Assembly: GCF_902498745.1 (NCBI RefSeq)
Contig: NZ_LR701479.1
Coordinates: forward strand, 934,292 to 998,291
DNA from: Erythrobacter sp. EC-HK427
Lineage (GTDB): Bacteria; Pseudomonadota; Alphaproteobacteria; Sphingomonadales; Sphingomonadaceae
Length of the DNA stretch: 64,000 nucleotides
Reading direction: 5' to 3'
Shown: piece by piece, positions 37,884 through 46,809 of the stretch
Layout: the number at the start of each line of letters is the position of its first letter
Numbering within the stretch: position 1 is the first letter of the stretch
Program-made: the position numbers and the translations under genes
The notes under the pieces: generated by a model
What the model was told of the DNA's origin: nothing
The model's input: only the letters and a program-made list of their open reading frames with translations
Database searches by the model: none

Positions 37884-38555
37884 TTAGCCGGTGCGGAAGC
37901 GCGCGCGATAGAGCGAGGGGAACATTTCGCGCAGCGCGCGCACCTTGGGCGCATCCCAGCGGACAATATACGAATTGTCGGGGTTCCGGTGCATGAAGTC
38001 CTGATGGTAGCTTTCCGCCGGATAGAAGCGTTGGTGGCTCTCGATCCGCACCGCGATGGGATCATCCCACACGCCCGATTCGCCCATTTGCCGGATATAG
38101 GCCCGCGCCACCGCGCGCTGTTCGCTGTTCAGCGGCACCAGCGCGGTGCGGTAATGCGTCCCGCGATCCGGCCCTTGCCGGTTCACCAGCGTGGGATCGG
38201 CACCAACCGAGAACAGGATTTCGAGCAGTTGGTCATAGCGCACCACGCTCGGGTCATAGGTTACCTGTACCGCTTCGGCATGGCGGGTGAACCCGCCCGA
38301 AACCCGGTCATATGTGGCGTTGGCCGCGGTGTCGCCGTGATAGCCTGCAACCGCGCTGCTCACGCCGCGCGTGTGGCTGAAAATGGCTTCGATCCCCCAG
38401 AAGCAGCCGCCTGCAAAGATCGCGGTCTGCAAGCCGGATTCGCGCGCCTGGCGTTCGGGCGTCGGCGCGTCGAACACATCGGCGGATGCCGTGGCGGGGA
38501 TGGCGAGCGCGCTGGCGCTCAGGACGATGGCGGCAAAAACACTCTTTAGGTGCAC
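37884..38555 (-). CDS. msrA: Exported peptide-methionine (S)-S-oxide reductase
   Basis: 223 residues with a Sec signal peptide (MHLKSVFAAIVLSASALA). The active-site motif FAGGCFWG has its catalytic Cys at residue 51; AVAGYHGDTAANATYDRVS and SHQRFYPAESYHQDF are typical later. It repairs oxidised methionine in the envelope, matching the exported MsrB at 26.5 kb. The start is a GTG at 38555 with GGAGG 6 nt upstream. The catalytic domain is complete. Confidence 0.92.
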   Translation of the reverse strand: MHLKSVFAAIVLSASALAIPATASADVFDAPTPERQARESGLQTAIFAGGCFWGIEAIFSHTRGVSSAVAGYHGDTAANATYDRVSGGFTRHAEAVQVTYDPSVVRYDQLLEILFSVGADPTLVNRQGPDRGTHYRTALVPLNSEQRAVARAYIRQMGESGVWDDPIAVRIESHQRFYPAESYHQDFMHRNPDNSYIVRWDAPKVRALREMFPSLYRARFRTG

Positions 38556-38569
38556 AGGGTTCCTCCGGG

Positions 38570-38659
38570 TTACGGAAGCATATTCGCCAGCATGATAGTG
38601 GCGGTTACTCCGAAGCCCAGAGAAAAAGAGCGGAAGAGGTCTGAGGTAAAGACGTGCAT
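38570..38659 (-). CDS. Possible 29-residue microprotein upstream of msrA
   Basis: A short frame on the minus strand, starting MHVFTSDLFRSFSLGFGV and ending ANMLP. It has an amphipathic basic start and a hydrophobic end, as in single-helix membrane microproteins. It stops 14 nt before the msrA GTG, so it would be co-transcribed and could act as a leader peptide. The ribosome-binding site is weak (GGAT). An overlapping frame of 38 residues on the plus strand (38654-38770) was judged less likely. Confidence 0.4.
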   Translation of the reverse strand: MHVFTSDLFRSFSLGFGVTATIMLANMLP

Positions 38660-38806
38660 AGGGACGTATCCGGTCGAATCGGGTTGCTCATGGTGGTGAC
38701 CGGACTAACGGGCGGAGCTTGGCATCTGCCTGAACCCGCCGGCACGCTGCCGTTCATCTTTGCCGCCTAGCGCGCCATGGTTAATTTGCCGCAAACGGGG
38801 CCACAG

Positions 38807-40429
38807 CTAGTGGCGGAAGTGGCGCATTCCGGTGAACACCATGGCGATGCCCGCTTCGTCGGCAGCGGCGATGACTTCCTCGTCGCGCATCGAGCCGCCG
38901 GGCTGGATCACCATGCTGGCCCCTGCACCAATCGCGCTCAACAAGCCGTCGGCGAAGGGGAAGAAGGCGTCGGAAGCAACCGCGCTGCCCACCGTCATTG
39001 GCTCGTCCCAGCCCGCCAGTTCGGCAGCTTCCTCGGCCCGCTGTGCGGCGATGCGCGAGGAATCGCGGCGGTTCATCTGCCCCGCACCGATCCCTGCGGT
39101 TACGCCGTCCTTGGCGTAGACGATGGCGTTCGATTTCACGTGCTTGGCGACTTTCCACGCGAACAGCGCGTCGGCCACTTCCTGCTCGGTCGGCGCGCGC
39201 TGGGTGACGACTTTCAGATCATCCGCGCCAATCATGCCACTGTCGCGGAATTGCAGCAGCATTCCGCCCGCAATCGTCTTCATCTGGAAGCCGCCGCGCG
39301 CCGGATCGGGCAGGTCTTCGACCAGCAGCAGCCGCAGGTTCTTCTTGGCCGCGAAGGCCTCCCGCGCGGCAGCATCTGCGCCCGGCGCGATAACCACTTC
39401 GGTGAAAATCTGGCAGATCGCCTCCGCCGTCGCGCCGTCCAGCGGGACATTGCTGGCGACAATCCCGCCAAAGGCCGAAACAGGGTCGCAAGCGAGCGCC
39501 TTCTGCCACGCCTCAAGCAAAGTTGAGCTTTGCGCGACTCCGCAAGGATTGGCGTGCTTGACGATGACGATGGCAGGGTCGCCGCCGGCAAACTCCGCCA
39601 CCAGTTCCAGCGCCGCATCCGCATCATTATAATTGTTGTAAGACAAAGCCTTGCCCTGCACTTGCTCGGCCTGTGGAACGCCCGGCGTATTGACCGCCTG
39701 CGGAACATAAACCGCAGCTGACTGGTGCGGGTTCTCGCCATAGCGGCTGTCGGCAACCTTGCGGAACGCGAGCGGCATCGTATCGACAAAGGGAGTCGCA
39801 TTGAGCGCCTCTGTCCCCAGCGGATTGGTGTAGGCATCGCCAAAGGCAAACCAGTTCGCAATCGCCGCATCATAACTCGCCGTTTTGGCGAAAGCCTTGG
39901 CCGCCATGCGGGTGCGGAAAGCGAGCGTTGTCGCCCCGTCATGCTCCGCCAGCTCCGCCATCAGCTCGGAATAATCGGCGGGATCGGTGACGATGGTGAC
40001 GAACTGGTGGTTCTTGCTGGCAGAGCGCACCATGGCCGGTCCGCCGATATCAATATTCTCGACAATCTCCGCACGGCTGGCCCCGCGCGCCACGGTTTCC
40101 TCAAACGGGTAGAGATTGACGATCAGCAGATCGATCCCGCCGATCTCGTGCGCATCCATCGAAGCGAGATGGTCTTCATCTTCGCGCACCGCCAGCAATC
40201 CGCCATGCACGCGCGGATGCAGCGTCTTGACGCGGCCATCCATCATTTCGGGAAAACCGGTGATCTCGGACACATCGAGCACATCGAGCCCGCCTTCGCG
40301 CAAGGCGCGCGCGGTGCCGCCGGTGGACACCAGTTCCACGCCCGCTTTCGCCAGCCGCCCGGCAAGCTCGACAACACCGGTTTTGTCGGACACCGAAAGC
40401 AGCGCCCGCTTGATTGCCACATCAGTCAT
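38807..40429 (-). CDS. purH: Bifunctional AICAR transformylase / IMP cyclohydrolase
   Basis: 540 residues, carrying out the last two steps of de novo purine synthesis. The N-terminal IMP cyclohydrolase starts with [13 protein letters not shown] and has [13 protein letters not shown]; the transformylase half has [12 protein letters not shown]-like [20 protein letters not shown] and the C-terminal [14 protein letters not shown]. The ATG at 40429 was chosen; an upstream ATG at 40468 would overlap the preceding gene. It is the last gene of the rpe / heparinase-like / purH string. Confidence 0.95.
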   Translation of the reverse strand: MTDVAIKRALLSVSDKTGVVELAGRLAKAGVELVSTGGTARALREGGLDVLDVSEITGFPEMMDGRVKTLHPRVHGGLLAVREDEDHLASMDAHEIGGIDLLIVNLYPFEETVARGASRAEIVENIDIGGPAMVRSASKNHQFVTIVTDPADYSELMAELAEHDGATTLAFRTRMAAKAFAKTASYDAAIANWFAFGDAYTNPLGTEALNATPFVDTMPLAFRKVADSRYGENPHQSAAVYVPQAVNTPGVPQAEQVQGKALSYNNYNDADAALELVAEFAGGDPAIVIVKHANPCGVAQSSTLLEAWQKALACDPVSAFGGIVASNVPLDGATAEAICQIFTEVVIAPGADAAAREAFAAKKNLRLLLVEDLPDPARGGFQMKTIAGGMLLQFRDSGMIGADDLKVVTQRAPTEQEVADALFAWKVAKHVKSNAIVYAKDGVTAGIGAGQMNRRDSSRIAAQRAEEAAELAGWDEPMTVGSAVASDAFFPFADGLLSAIGAGASMVIQPGGSMRDEEVIAAADEAGIAMVFTGMRHFRH

Positions 40430-40439
40430 CAGAGCGGAT

Positions 40440-42293
40440 TCATCCCATTCGTTTGAGCAGCCAGGCAAAATTGCCGCCGCCGCGCGAGGCCATGCCCTGG
40501 ATCACCAATTGCTGTACCGGATGCGGGCGGCCATTGCCATCGACCCACAGGCTTTCCTCGATCTGCAAATCGGGTTCGCCGCTGACAAATTGCCACAGGC
40601 TGCCGTCAGACAGCAACAGGCTCGCACCCTTGCCCCCTTCGCTCAGCGTCGCTTCGACATGGCGGCCAAGGTGGAAACGGATGGCGAAGGGCACTTTGCC
40701 GCGCTTGCCCTTGCGGCCCGAAGGCAGGAGCAAATCTTCGCCGCGCAATTCGCTGCCGTCTTCGCGCAGGATGAGGATGCGTTTGTGCAGCAGGCCGAAA
40801 CGCTGGGCATAGCCATTGTGGCTCGCCTCCAGCCGCCGCGCGCTGCCATGCTTCAATTGCACAGTGCGTGTGTCGATTTCGACTTCGGCAACGCCATTGC
40901 CCAGCTTGCCATCGAGCAGCACGGCGGTGGAATTGGCATCGCCCAGCACCAGCGTCGAATGCGCCGCAGTGGCGCGCAGGCCCTGTTCAATGCGGATCGG
41001 CGTCTGCCCGCCCGCCAGCGCCGCGCCGCCGCAATTGACGATCAGCCGATGCTCGCCATGGCTGAACTCAAACGCCAGCGTAGAGGCGCAGCCCATCCGC
41101 GCGTGGCGTCCAAGCGGCGGCGGCGAGGCATCGAATTGTAGCACTGCATTGCCCGCCGCAACCCGCTGATACCCCCAGCCGCGCGGTTCGCGCAGAGGTC
41201 GGGTGCGCACCCCGCTCGCTTCGATCAGTGCGGCCAGCTGCGAGGCGGGAATGGCGGCGGAACCCTGCCAGCTGCCAAGCCCGCCATCGCCATGGGTCAG
41301 CGCAAGCAGCGGCGGCACCATCAGCGCGAGTACTTTGCCAATCGCGTCGGGCACCGCGCTGTCGCGCGCCGTATAGCACGCTGCCAGATCGATCAGCAGC
41401 TTCATCGCCTGCATCTGCGCCAGCGGACTGCGCGACAGGACGCCGCCATCATCGCCCACCAGCTCGCCCAGCGCGCGGGTCAGCCCAGCCTCGCCGAACA
41501 GCAGGCGCGGCTTGCCGTCGGGCAGCAGCAGACCGGCGGCGGTGATCGCGCACCACGCGGCGAGTTCGCCCATCCGGTCGGGCGCGCGGCCCGCATTGCG
41601 GTCCAGCCAGCGCGTGGTTGTCTCGATGGCATCAAGGATGCGCATACGCAGCGCCTTGTCTTGCCCGGAAAGGATCAGCGGCGCGTGCACCAGCCAGTTC
41701 ATCACCCGCAGCCCGGCGTGCTCGACTTTCCAAGCAGGACCCTTGCCCGGCTCCGGATTGGCATCGAGCCAGCGCGTCAGCACCCGCTCGGCCACGCCAG
41801 TGCATTGCTGGCGCGGCGCACAGGCTTCCAGATCGCGAAGCCAGGTAAAGCCGTGGATCACCCGCTCGAACGGCGGCGTAAGCTGCGCCGTCGCGCCGAA
41901 ATCGACCTGCGCAATCGGTGCCTTCACGCCGTAGACGTAGAAATGCCCCGCGCGCAGCGCCATGCCCGCCGCGCGCTCTCCGGCCAGTGGACTGCTGACC
42001 GTTGCCAGCAGACGCGGACGCGCAGGCTTGCGGAACGGCGAGGCCAGCGTGCTGCCCGGAATGCCGATGCGATAGGCAAGGCGTAGCAGCCGCTCGCCTG
42101 CGGTGACGCTGGGCGGATCAAAATCGGTCAGCACCAGCGCGCGGTCGGCAGCAATCGTTTCATGCACATCGCCGGTAGCAGCGCGGTCTTCGGCGAGCGT
42201 TTCGTCGGCGCGGTCCGACAGGGGAATGGCACGGCCCTCGCCCGGCTCGCCGCCAGCTGTGCGGCGGGTCAGGCCGAGCGCCTCGGCATTCAT
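40440..42293 (-). CDS. Heparinase II/III-family protein
   Basis: 617 residues. The N-terminal alpha/alpha toroid region contains FTWLRDLEA and the C-terminal half has the beta-sandwich segments of heparinase II/III ([13 protein letters not shown]). No signal peptide is seen, unlike secreted polysaccharide lyases, so it may act in the cytoplasm or be only structurally related. The start overlaps the rpe stop by 4 nt (ATGA), and purH follows after 10 nt. This gene sits in the same place in related genomes, as I recall, but its role is not known. Confidence 0.85.
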   Translation of the reverse strand: MNAEALGLTRRTAGGEPGEGRAIPLSDRADETLAEDRAATGDVHETIAADRALVLTDFDPPSVTAGERLLRLAYRIGIPGSTLASPFRKPARPRLLATVSSPLAGERAAGMALRAGHFYVYGVKAPIAQVDFGATAQLTPPFERVIHGFTWLRDLEACAPRQQCTGVAERVLTRWLDANPEPGKGPAWKVEHAGLRVMNWLVHAPLILSGQDKALRMRILDAIETTTRWLDRNAGRAPDRMGELAAWCAITAAGLLLPDGKPRLLFGEAGLTRALGELVGDDGGVLSRSPLAQMQAMKLLIDLAACYTARDSAVPDAIGKVLALMVPPLLALTHGDGGLGSWQGSAAIPASQLAALIEASGVRTRPLREPRGWGYQRVAAGNAVLQFDASPPPLGRHARMGCASTLAFEFSHGEHRLIVNCGGAALAGGQTPIRIEQGLRATAAHSTLVLGDANSTAVLLDGKLGNGVAEVEIDTRTVQLKHGSARRLEASHNGYAQRFGLLHKRILILREDGSELRGEDLLLPSGRKGKRGKVPFAIRFHLGRHVEATLSEGGKGASLLLSDGSLWQFVSGEPDLQIEESLWVDGNGRPHPVQQLVIQGMASRGGGNFAWLLKRMG

Positions 42294-42955
42294 GCCGCAC
42301 CTCCGCGCAAGGCCGCGATATTGGCGGCATAGTGGCCGGGGCCGCCGGTAAACGTGGCCGATCCCGCCACCAGCACATCGGCACCTGCATCAACACAGAG
42401 CCGCGCGGTTTCCCGATTGACCCCGCCATCCACTTCAATCCGCACATCCAGCCCGCGCTTGTCGATCATGCTGCGCACCGCCTCGATCTTCTTCAGCTGC
42501 GAGTGGATAAAGCTCTGCCCGCCGAAGCCGGGATTGACGCTCATAATCAGCACCAGGTCGATATCCTCGATCAGGTAATCGAGCATTTTGGCGGGCGTTG
42601 CAGGGTTGAGCGAAATGCCCGGCTGCTTGCCCAGCGCGCGGATCGCCTGCACCGTGCGGTGGACGTGCGGCCCCGCTTCGGGATGCACGGTGATGATATC
42701 CGCGCCCGCCGCAGCAAAAGCCTCCAGCCAGTGATCGACCGGCGAAACCATCAGATGCACATCGAAAGGCTTTTGGGTGTGCGGACGCAGCGCCTTCACC
42801 ACATCCGGCCCGATGGTGAGATTGGGCACATAATGCCCGTCCATCACGTCGATATGGATCCAGTCGCAGCCTGCCGCATCGATCGCGCGCACCTCTTCCC
42901 CCAGCCGCGCAAAATCGGCCGAAAGGATGGAAGGAGAGATCAGCGGACGGGTCAT
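42290..42955 (-). CDS. rpe: Ribulose-phosphate 3-epimerase
   Basis: 221 residues, a TIM-barrel enzyme interconverting ribulose-5-phosphate and xylulose-5-phosphate. [17 protein letters not shown] at the N-terminus, the metal and substrate segments [31 protein letters not shown] and VDGGVN are all present. It leads an operon with the heparinase-like gene and purH. Confidence 0.95.
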   Translation of the reverse strand: MTRPLISPSILSADFARLGEEVRAIDAAGCDWIHIDVMDGHYVPNLTIGPDVVKALRPHTQKPFDVHLMVSPVDHWLEAFAAAGADIITVHPEAGPHVHRTVQAIRALGKQPGISLNPATPAKMLDYLIEDIDLVLIMSVNPGFGGQSFIHSQLKKIEAVRSMIDKRGLDVRIEVDGGVNRETARLCVDAGADVLVAGSATFTGGPGHYAANIAALRGGAA

Positions 42956-43149
42956 AACCTGCCTTGCTTACGTAAAGACAGGCGAATCCCGCCTCAAGCG
43001 CAACACGGGGTCAAACGGTGCGAACATGGGGGAAAACTCCCCCAATTTGCCAAGCGAGGCGCAAGTCCTGCGTAAATTTACAAATTGCTAACTATGATTG
43101 CCTAGGCCGAGCCGGTGCCGCGTGTGGCGGGTAATGGGACGGTCAATCC

Positions 43150-44553
43150 ATGAAACATGAAGTTCTCGAAGCTGCCGATCCGGGCCTGATCGATGCCGTT
43201 GCCCGCTCTTGCGGTGAGGTAACTATCGGCTGCGTCGATGTCGGCGGACTGATCGGAGAAGTGATCGCTGCAGCGGATGAGATGAAGCTGCGGCAGGATG
43301 CGCTCGAAGATGTGATGCAGCGGCTCTCGGCGGATCAGGAAAACGTCAAACACTCGGCCGACGAATCCCGCGCCCTTTCACAGCGCGCCCGCACCGAACT
43401 GCGCGCCAGCACGCAGGTGGTGCGCGAATCCATGCGCGAATTTGCCGAGCTGACCGATCTGGTGGTCGCACTGGCGCAGCATATCACCGGCTTTGCCGGC
43501 GCGATGCAGCAGGTGCGCAATGTGACGCAGACGATCGACACCATCGCCGACACCACCAATATGCTGGCCCTTAACGCCACAATCGAAGCGCACCGCGCGG
43601 GCGAGGCGGGCGCGACCTTTGCCGTGGTGGCCGCCGAGGTGAAGAAGTTAGCGCAGGATACCCGCGTCGCTACCGACGAGATTACCGGCACCATCACCTC
43701 GCTCGACAAGGAAGCCGGGGCGCTGGTCGAAAAGATCAACAAGGGCGTGAACCAGGGCGCGAAGGCGCAGGCCGATCTCGCCACCATCGATGCCACGGTG
43801 CAGCAGATTGCCCAGCTGGTGGACGAGGTTGACCGGCAAAACGGCCAGATCGCCGACAGCACCGACCTCATCCACAGCCGCGTGCACGATGCCAAGGGCG
43901 AGCTGGAGCATTTCTCCGCCAGCGCCGCGGCCAATTCGGTCAAGCTCGAAGACATGAAGACCCGCGTGCACAGCCTCGAATGGACTTCGATGACGATGTT
44001 CGACCAACTGGTGCGCAGCGGCTTTGCCAGCGAAGACCGGCGCTTTGTCGATATCGCCATGGCTGGGCGCGACCGGATTGCGGCGCTGGTCGAAGCGGCA
44101 ATTGCCAATGGCAGCCTTGCCGAGAGCGACGTGTTCGACCGCGAATACCGCCCGATCCCCGGTTCCGATCCGGTGCGCTATGACAACCGCTTCACCGCCT
44201 TTGCCGACGCCCATATCCAGCCCATTCTGGACGAGCACAAGGCGCGGCATTCCGAAATCATTTCCAGCGTGGCTTCCAATATGGACGGCTATCTGCCCAC
44301 CCACCTCAGCGAACGCTCGCGCAAGCCGACCGGCGACCGCGAGCATGACGACAAGTTCTGCCGCAACCGCCGCCAGTTCCTCGACGAAGTGACCCAGCGC
44401 GCGATCGACCTCAAGGACGAGCCGTTCACCGCCAGCTGCTACCGCTATATGCGCGCCGGTGACACCAAGCCCAGCGCGGCCAAGAACATCTTCGTGCCGA
44501 TCCGCATCAACGGCAAATATTGGGGCAATTTCGAGATTCTCTATCTCAACTAG
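43150..44553 (+). CDS. Soluble methyl-accepting chemotaxis protein with C-terminal sensor-like domain
   Basis: 467 residues without any membrane segment. The signalling tip is at about residues 130-180 (IADTTNMLALNATIEAHRAGEAGATFAVVA, quoted in parts: TNMLALNATIEA and AGATFAVVAAEVKKLA), flanked by long coiled coils. The last 180 residues form a compact region (DREYRPIPGSDPVRYDNRF, VPIRINGKYWGNF) that probably senses a ligand. The order is reversed compared with membrane receptors. Nothing else of the chemotaxis machinery is in the window, so it is an orphan cytoplasmic receptor. Confidence 0.85.
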   Translation: MKHEVLEAADPGLIDAVARSCGEVTIGCVDVGGLIGEVIAAADEMKLRQDALEDVMQRLSADQENVKHSADESRALSQRARTELRASTQVVRESMREFAELTDLVVALAQHITGFAGAMQQVRNVTQTIDTIADTTNMLALNATIEAHRAGEAGATFAVVAAEVKKLAQDTRVATDEITGTITSLDKEAGALVEKINKGVNQGAKAQADLATIDATVQQIAQLVDEVDRQNGQIADSTDLIHSRVHDAKGELEHFSASAAANSVKLEDMKTRVHSLEWTSMTMFDQLVRSGFASEDRRFVDIAMAGRDRIAALVEAAIANGSLAESDVFDREYRPIPGSDPVRYDNRFTAFADAHIQPILDEHKARHSEIISSVASNMDGYLPTHLSERSRKPTGDREHDDKFCRNRRQFLDEVTQRAIDLKDEPFTASCYRYMRAGDTKPSAAKNIFVPIRINGKYWGNFEILYLN

Positions 44554-44597
44554 CCTTCAAGCTGCATTGCCAGCGGGCGGTGCTTGGCATTAGACCC

Positions 44598-44618
44598 CTC
44601 CCGAAGACACTTCGGGAG
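44598..44618 (+). promoter_or_regulatory. Hairpin that buries the ribosome-binding site of the M20 gene
   Basis: CTCCCGAAG (44598-44606), ACA loop, CTTCGGGAG (44610-44618): a perfect 9-bp stem. The right arm contains GGGAG, the Shine-Dalgarno 8 nt before the ATG at 44627. Stable folding would block translation, so this may be a control point. It could also end transcription of the preceding gene, but no U tract follows. Confidence 0.55.
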
Positions 44619-44626
44619 ACACCACC

Positions 44627-45841
44627 ATGCTGACCACCGACCTGCTCGATGCCGCTGCCGGAGAAGAGGGCGCGATTGTCGCGCTGCGCCGCGCCATCCA
44701 TGCCGAACCCGAACTGGGGCTGGACACGCCCAAAACGCTCGCCAAGGTCAAGGCGGCGCTCGCCGATCTGCCGCTCGAATGGCACGAGGGCCCGTCTTGC
44801 ACGGGCGCGGTCGCGGTGCTGAAAGGCGCCGCAGCGGGGCAGAGCGTCCTGCTGCGCGGCGATATGGACGCGCTGCCGATGGACGAGCACACCGGTCTCG
44901 ATTTCGCCTCCACCATTCCCGGCCGGATGCACGCCTGCGGCCACGATGCGCACACCGCCATGCTGGCAGGCGCGGCGCGGATTCTTGCAGGCCGCGCAGG
45001 CAGTCTGAAAGGCGAAGTGCGTTTCATGTTCCAGCCGGGCGAAGAAGGCTTCCACGGCGCGCGGCATATGCTGCAAGACGGGCTGTTGGGCGGAACTCCG
45101 GACTACGCGCTGCCCGATGCCGCCTTCGCGCTCCATGTCTGGCCCAACGCGCCGCACGGCCGGGTGGAAAGCCGCGCGGGGCCGATGCTCGCCTCTGCCG
45201 ATATGCTTGAGATCACCGTCAAGGGCAAAGGCGGCCATGCCTCCATGCCTTACGATGCGATTGATCCGGTGCCCGTCGCCGCCGAAATCGTGCTGGCTTT
45301 GCAGAGCATGGTCACCCGCCGCTTTGCCGCCAATGAGGCGAGCGTCATCACCATCGGCAAAATCGCCGCGGGCACCAGCAACAATATCATTCCCGACAGC
45401 GCCTATCTGCTCGGCACGATGCGCAATCTCTCGCCCGAACGCCGCGCCGCGATCCAGGTGGAAGTGCGCCGCGTGGCGGAGCATATCGCTGCCGCGCATC
45501 ACTGCACCGCAGAGCTCAGCATCACGCCGGGCTTCCCGCCGACGATCAACGATGCCCGCGCCGTCGCGCTGGGCCGCGCGGTGGCCGAGGCGCTGGGCGG
45601 CGACGAACCATGGGCCTACCGCGCCGCGCCTACCATGGGAGCAGAAGACTTCTCCTACGTGCTCGAAAAAGTGCCCGGCGCGATGTTCTTCCTCGGCGTG
45701 GCGGCGGAAGGCAGCGACTGGCAGGGCTGCTGCGGCCTGCATTCGAGCCGCATGATCGTTGATGAGAGCGTGATGCCCAAAGGCGCGGCCTTCCTCGCCG
45801 GATGCGCCGAGCAGTTTCTGAAGGCGGGTTGGGCGGACTAG
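44627..45841 (+). CDS. M20D-family amidohydrolase (hippurate/aminoacylase-like)
   Basis: 404 residues, cytoplasmic. The metal-binding motif RGDMDALPMDEHTG and GRMHACGHDAHTAML are followed by the catalytic glutamate pair FMFQPGEEGFHGARHM, matching the M20D N-acyl amino acid hydrolases. The C-terminal ligand histidine lies in GCCGLHSSRM. It should remove acyl groups from amino acids or indole-acetyl conjugates. A hairpin covers its ribosome-binding site. It ends before a 260-bp leader of the two-component operon. Confidence 0.92.
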   Translation: MLTTDLLDAAAGEEGAIVALRRAIHAEPELGLDTPKTLAKVKAALADLPLEWHEGPSCTGAVAVLKGAAAGQSVLLRGDMDALPMDEHTGLDFASTIPGRMHACGHDAHTAMLAGAARILAGRAGSLKGEVRFMFQPGEEGFHGARHMLQDGLLGGTPDYALPDAAFALHVWPNAPHGRVESRAGPMLASADMLEITVKGKGGHASMPYDAIDPVPVAAEIVLALQSMVTRRFAANEASVITIGKIAAGTSNNIIPDSAYLLGTMRNLSPERRAAIQVEVRRVAEHIAAAHHCTAELSITPGFPPTINDARAVALGRAVAEALGGDEPWAYRAAPTMGAEDFSYVLEKVPGAMFFLGVAAEGSDWQGCCGLHSSRMIVDESVMPKGAAFLAGCAEQFLKAGWAD

Positions 45842-46103
45842 ACCGCGCCCAATTCTGACAGCATTTGTCATCGGCCTGTCGCTGCTTGTCAGCGGACATC
45901 GCCAACGCGTGCCAGCATAACTCCTCCATGCTTTTCCATCGGTCGGGGGGCGATGCCGTGGCACGGCGCGGATGCGGGGGGCATGAGCGCTTTCCCTTAA
46001 GCACGGCGAGAGGGAAAGCGGCGGGGGTCGGGGCAGGGCAGGCTTGCCCCGGCCTGCCGTTCTTGGCAGACAGAAGGCATCGGCAATGGATAAAGAGGCA
46101 GCG
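45842..46103 (+). promoter_or_regulatory. Structured leader with TGTCA repeats before the two-component operon
   Basis: A 262-bp gap without a gene. At 45856-45870 TGACA-GCATT-TGTCA forms a palindrome, and further TGTC motifs lie at 45877-45890. GCTTTCCCT (45989-45997) pairs with AGGGAAAGC (46011-46019), and GGGCA (46036-46040) pairs with TGCCC (45 nt position, 46045-46049). The first part may be the response-regulator operator, the rest a folded 5' leader. Confidence 0.45.
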
Positions 46104-46802
46104 ATGGCAGAGGGGCACAAGCCGTTGAAACTGCTCTATATCGAAGACGACCAGCGCGCCGCGACCGAGATTTTGGCGATGGCGGCAGAGCGCGGCGACC
46201 ATCTGGTTTGGGAAAGCGAAGGCGCAACGGGCCTGCGACGGGCGGGGATGGAACCGTTCGACGTCATCATTCTTGACCGGATGCTCGGCGATACGGACGG
46301 CATTTCGCTGCTGCTCCGTCTGCGCGACAGCGGCGTTGGCACGCCCGTGCTGATGCTGTCCGCATTGGGCCGGTCAACCGACCGGGCCGAGGGGCTTGAT
46401 GCGGGCGCGGACGATTATCTCGCCAAACCCTACGAAGCGCAGGAGCTGTTCGCCCGCGTCAAGGCGTTGCGCCGGCGCGCTTCGGGACGCGAACACAGCG
46501 CGGTGCTGCTTTACGGCGCGTTTGAATGCCATGTGAAATCGCGCACCGCCTTCCGCCAGAACAAGCACCTCGCGCTCAGCCCCCGCGAATTCGAACTGTT
46601 CCGCTATTTTGTCGAAAATGCAGGCGAAACCGTAACCCGCGAAATGCTGCTGCGCGATGTGTGGAACATGGATTTCGATCCGCAAACCAACGTTGTCGAT
46701 GTCAATATCGGCAGGCTGCGGCGCAAGTTGGAAGACGGTTTTGCCACGCCCGCGCTCGAAACCATTTACGGGACGGGCTATCGCCTGCTGACCGGAAAAT
46801 AG
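46104..46802 (+). CDS. OmpR-family response regulator
   Basis: 232 residues. Receiver domain with acidic pocket (LLYIEDDQRA), phosphoacceptor Asp58 (DVIILDRMLGD) and Lys in YLAKPYEA. The winged-helix effector domain follows (LSPREFELFRYFVENAGE, LLRDVWNMDFDPQTNVVDVNIGRLRRKL). AGAGG before the ATG at 46104 supports this start; an ATG at 46086 is also possible. It precedes its kinase by 7 nt and should activate or repress the CHAT operon itself and perhaps other genes. Confidence 0.93.
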   Translation: MAEGHKPLKLLYIEDDQRAATEILAMAAERGDHLVWESEGATGLRRAGMEPFDVIILDRMLGDTDGISLLLRLRDSGVGTPVLMLSALGRSTDRAEGLDAGADDYLAKPYEAQELFARVKALRRRASGREHSAVLLYGAFECHVKSRTAFRQNKHLALSPREFELFRYFVENAGETVTREMLLRDVWNMDFDPQTNVVDVNIGRLRRKLEDGFATPALETIYGTGYRLLTGK

Positions 46803-46809
46803 CGCAAGG

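Noticed and set aside
38654-38770. A 38-codon plus-strand frame with GTG start and GAGGT upstream
   Set aside because: It overlaps the likelier minus-strand microprotein and shows no clear features; kept as a low-probability alternative.
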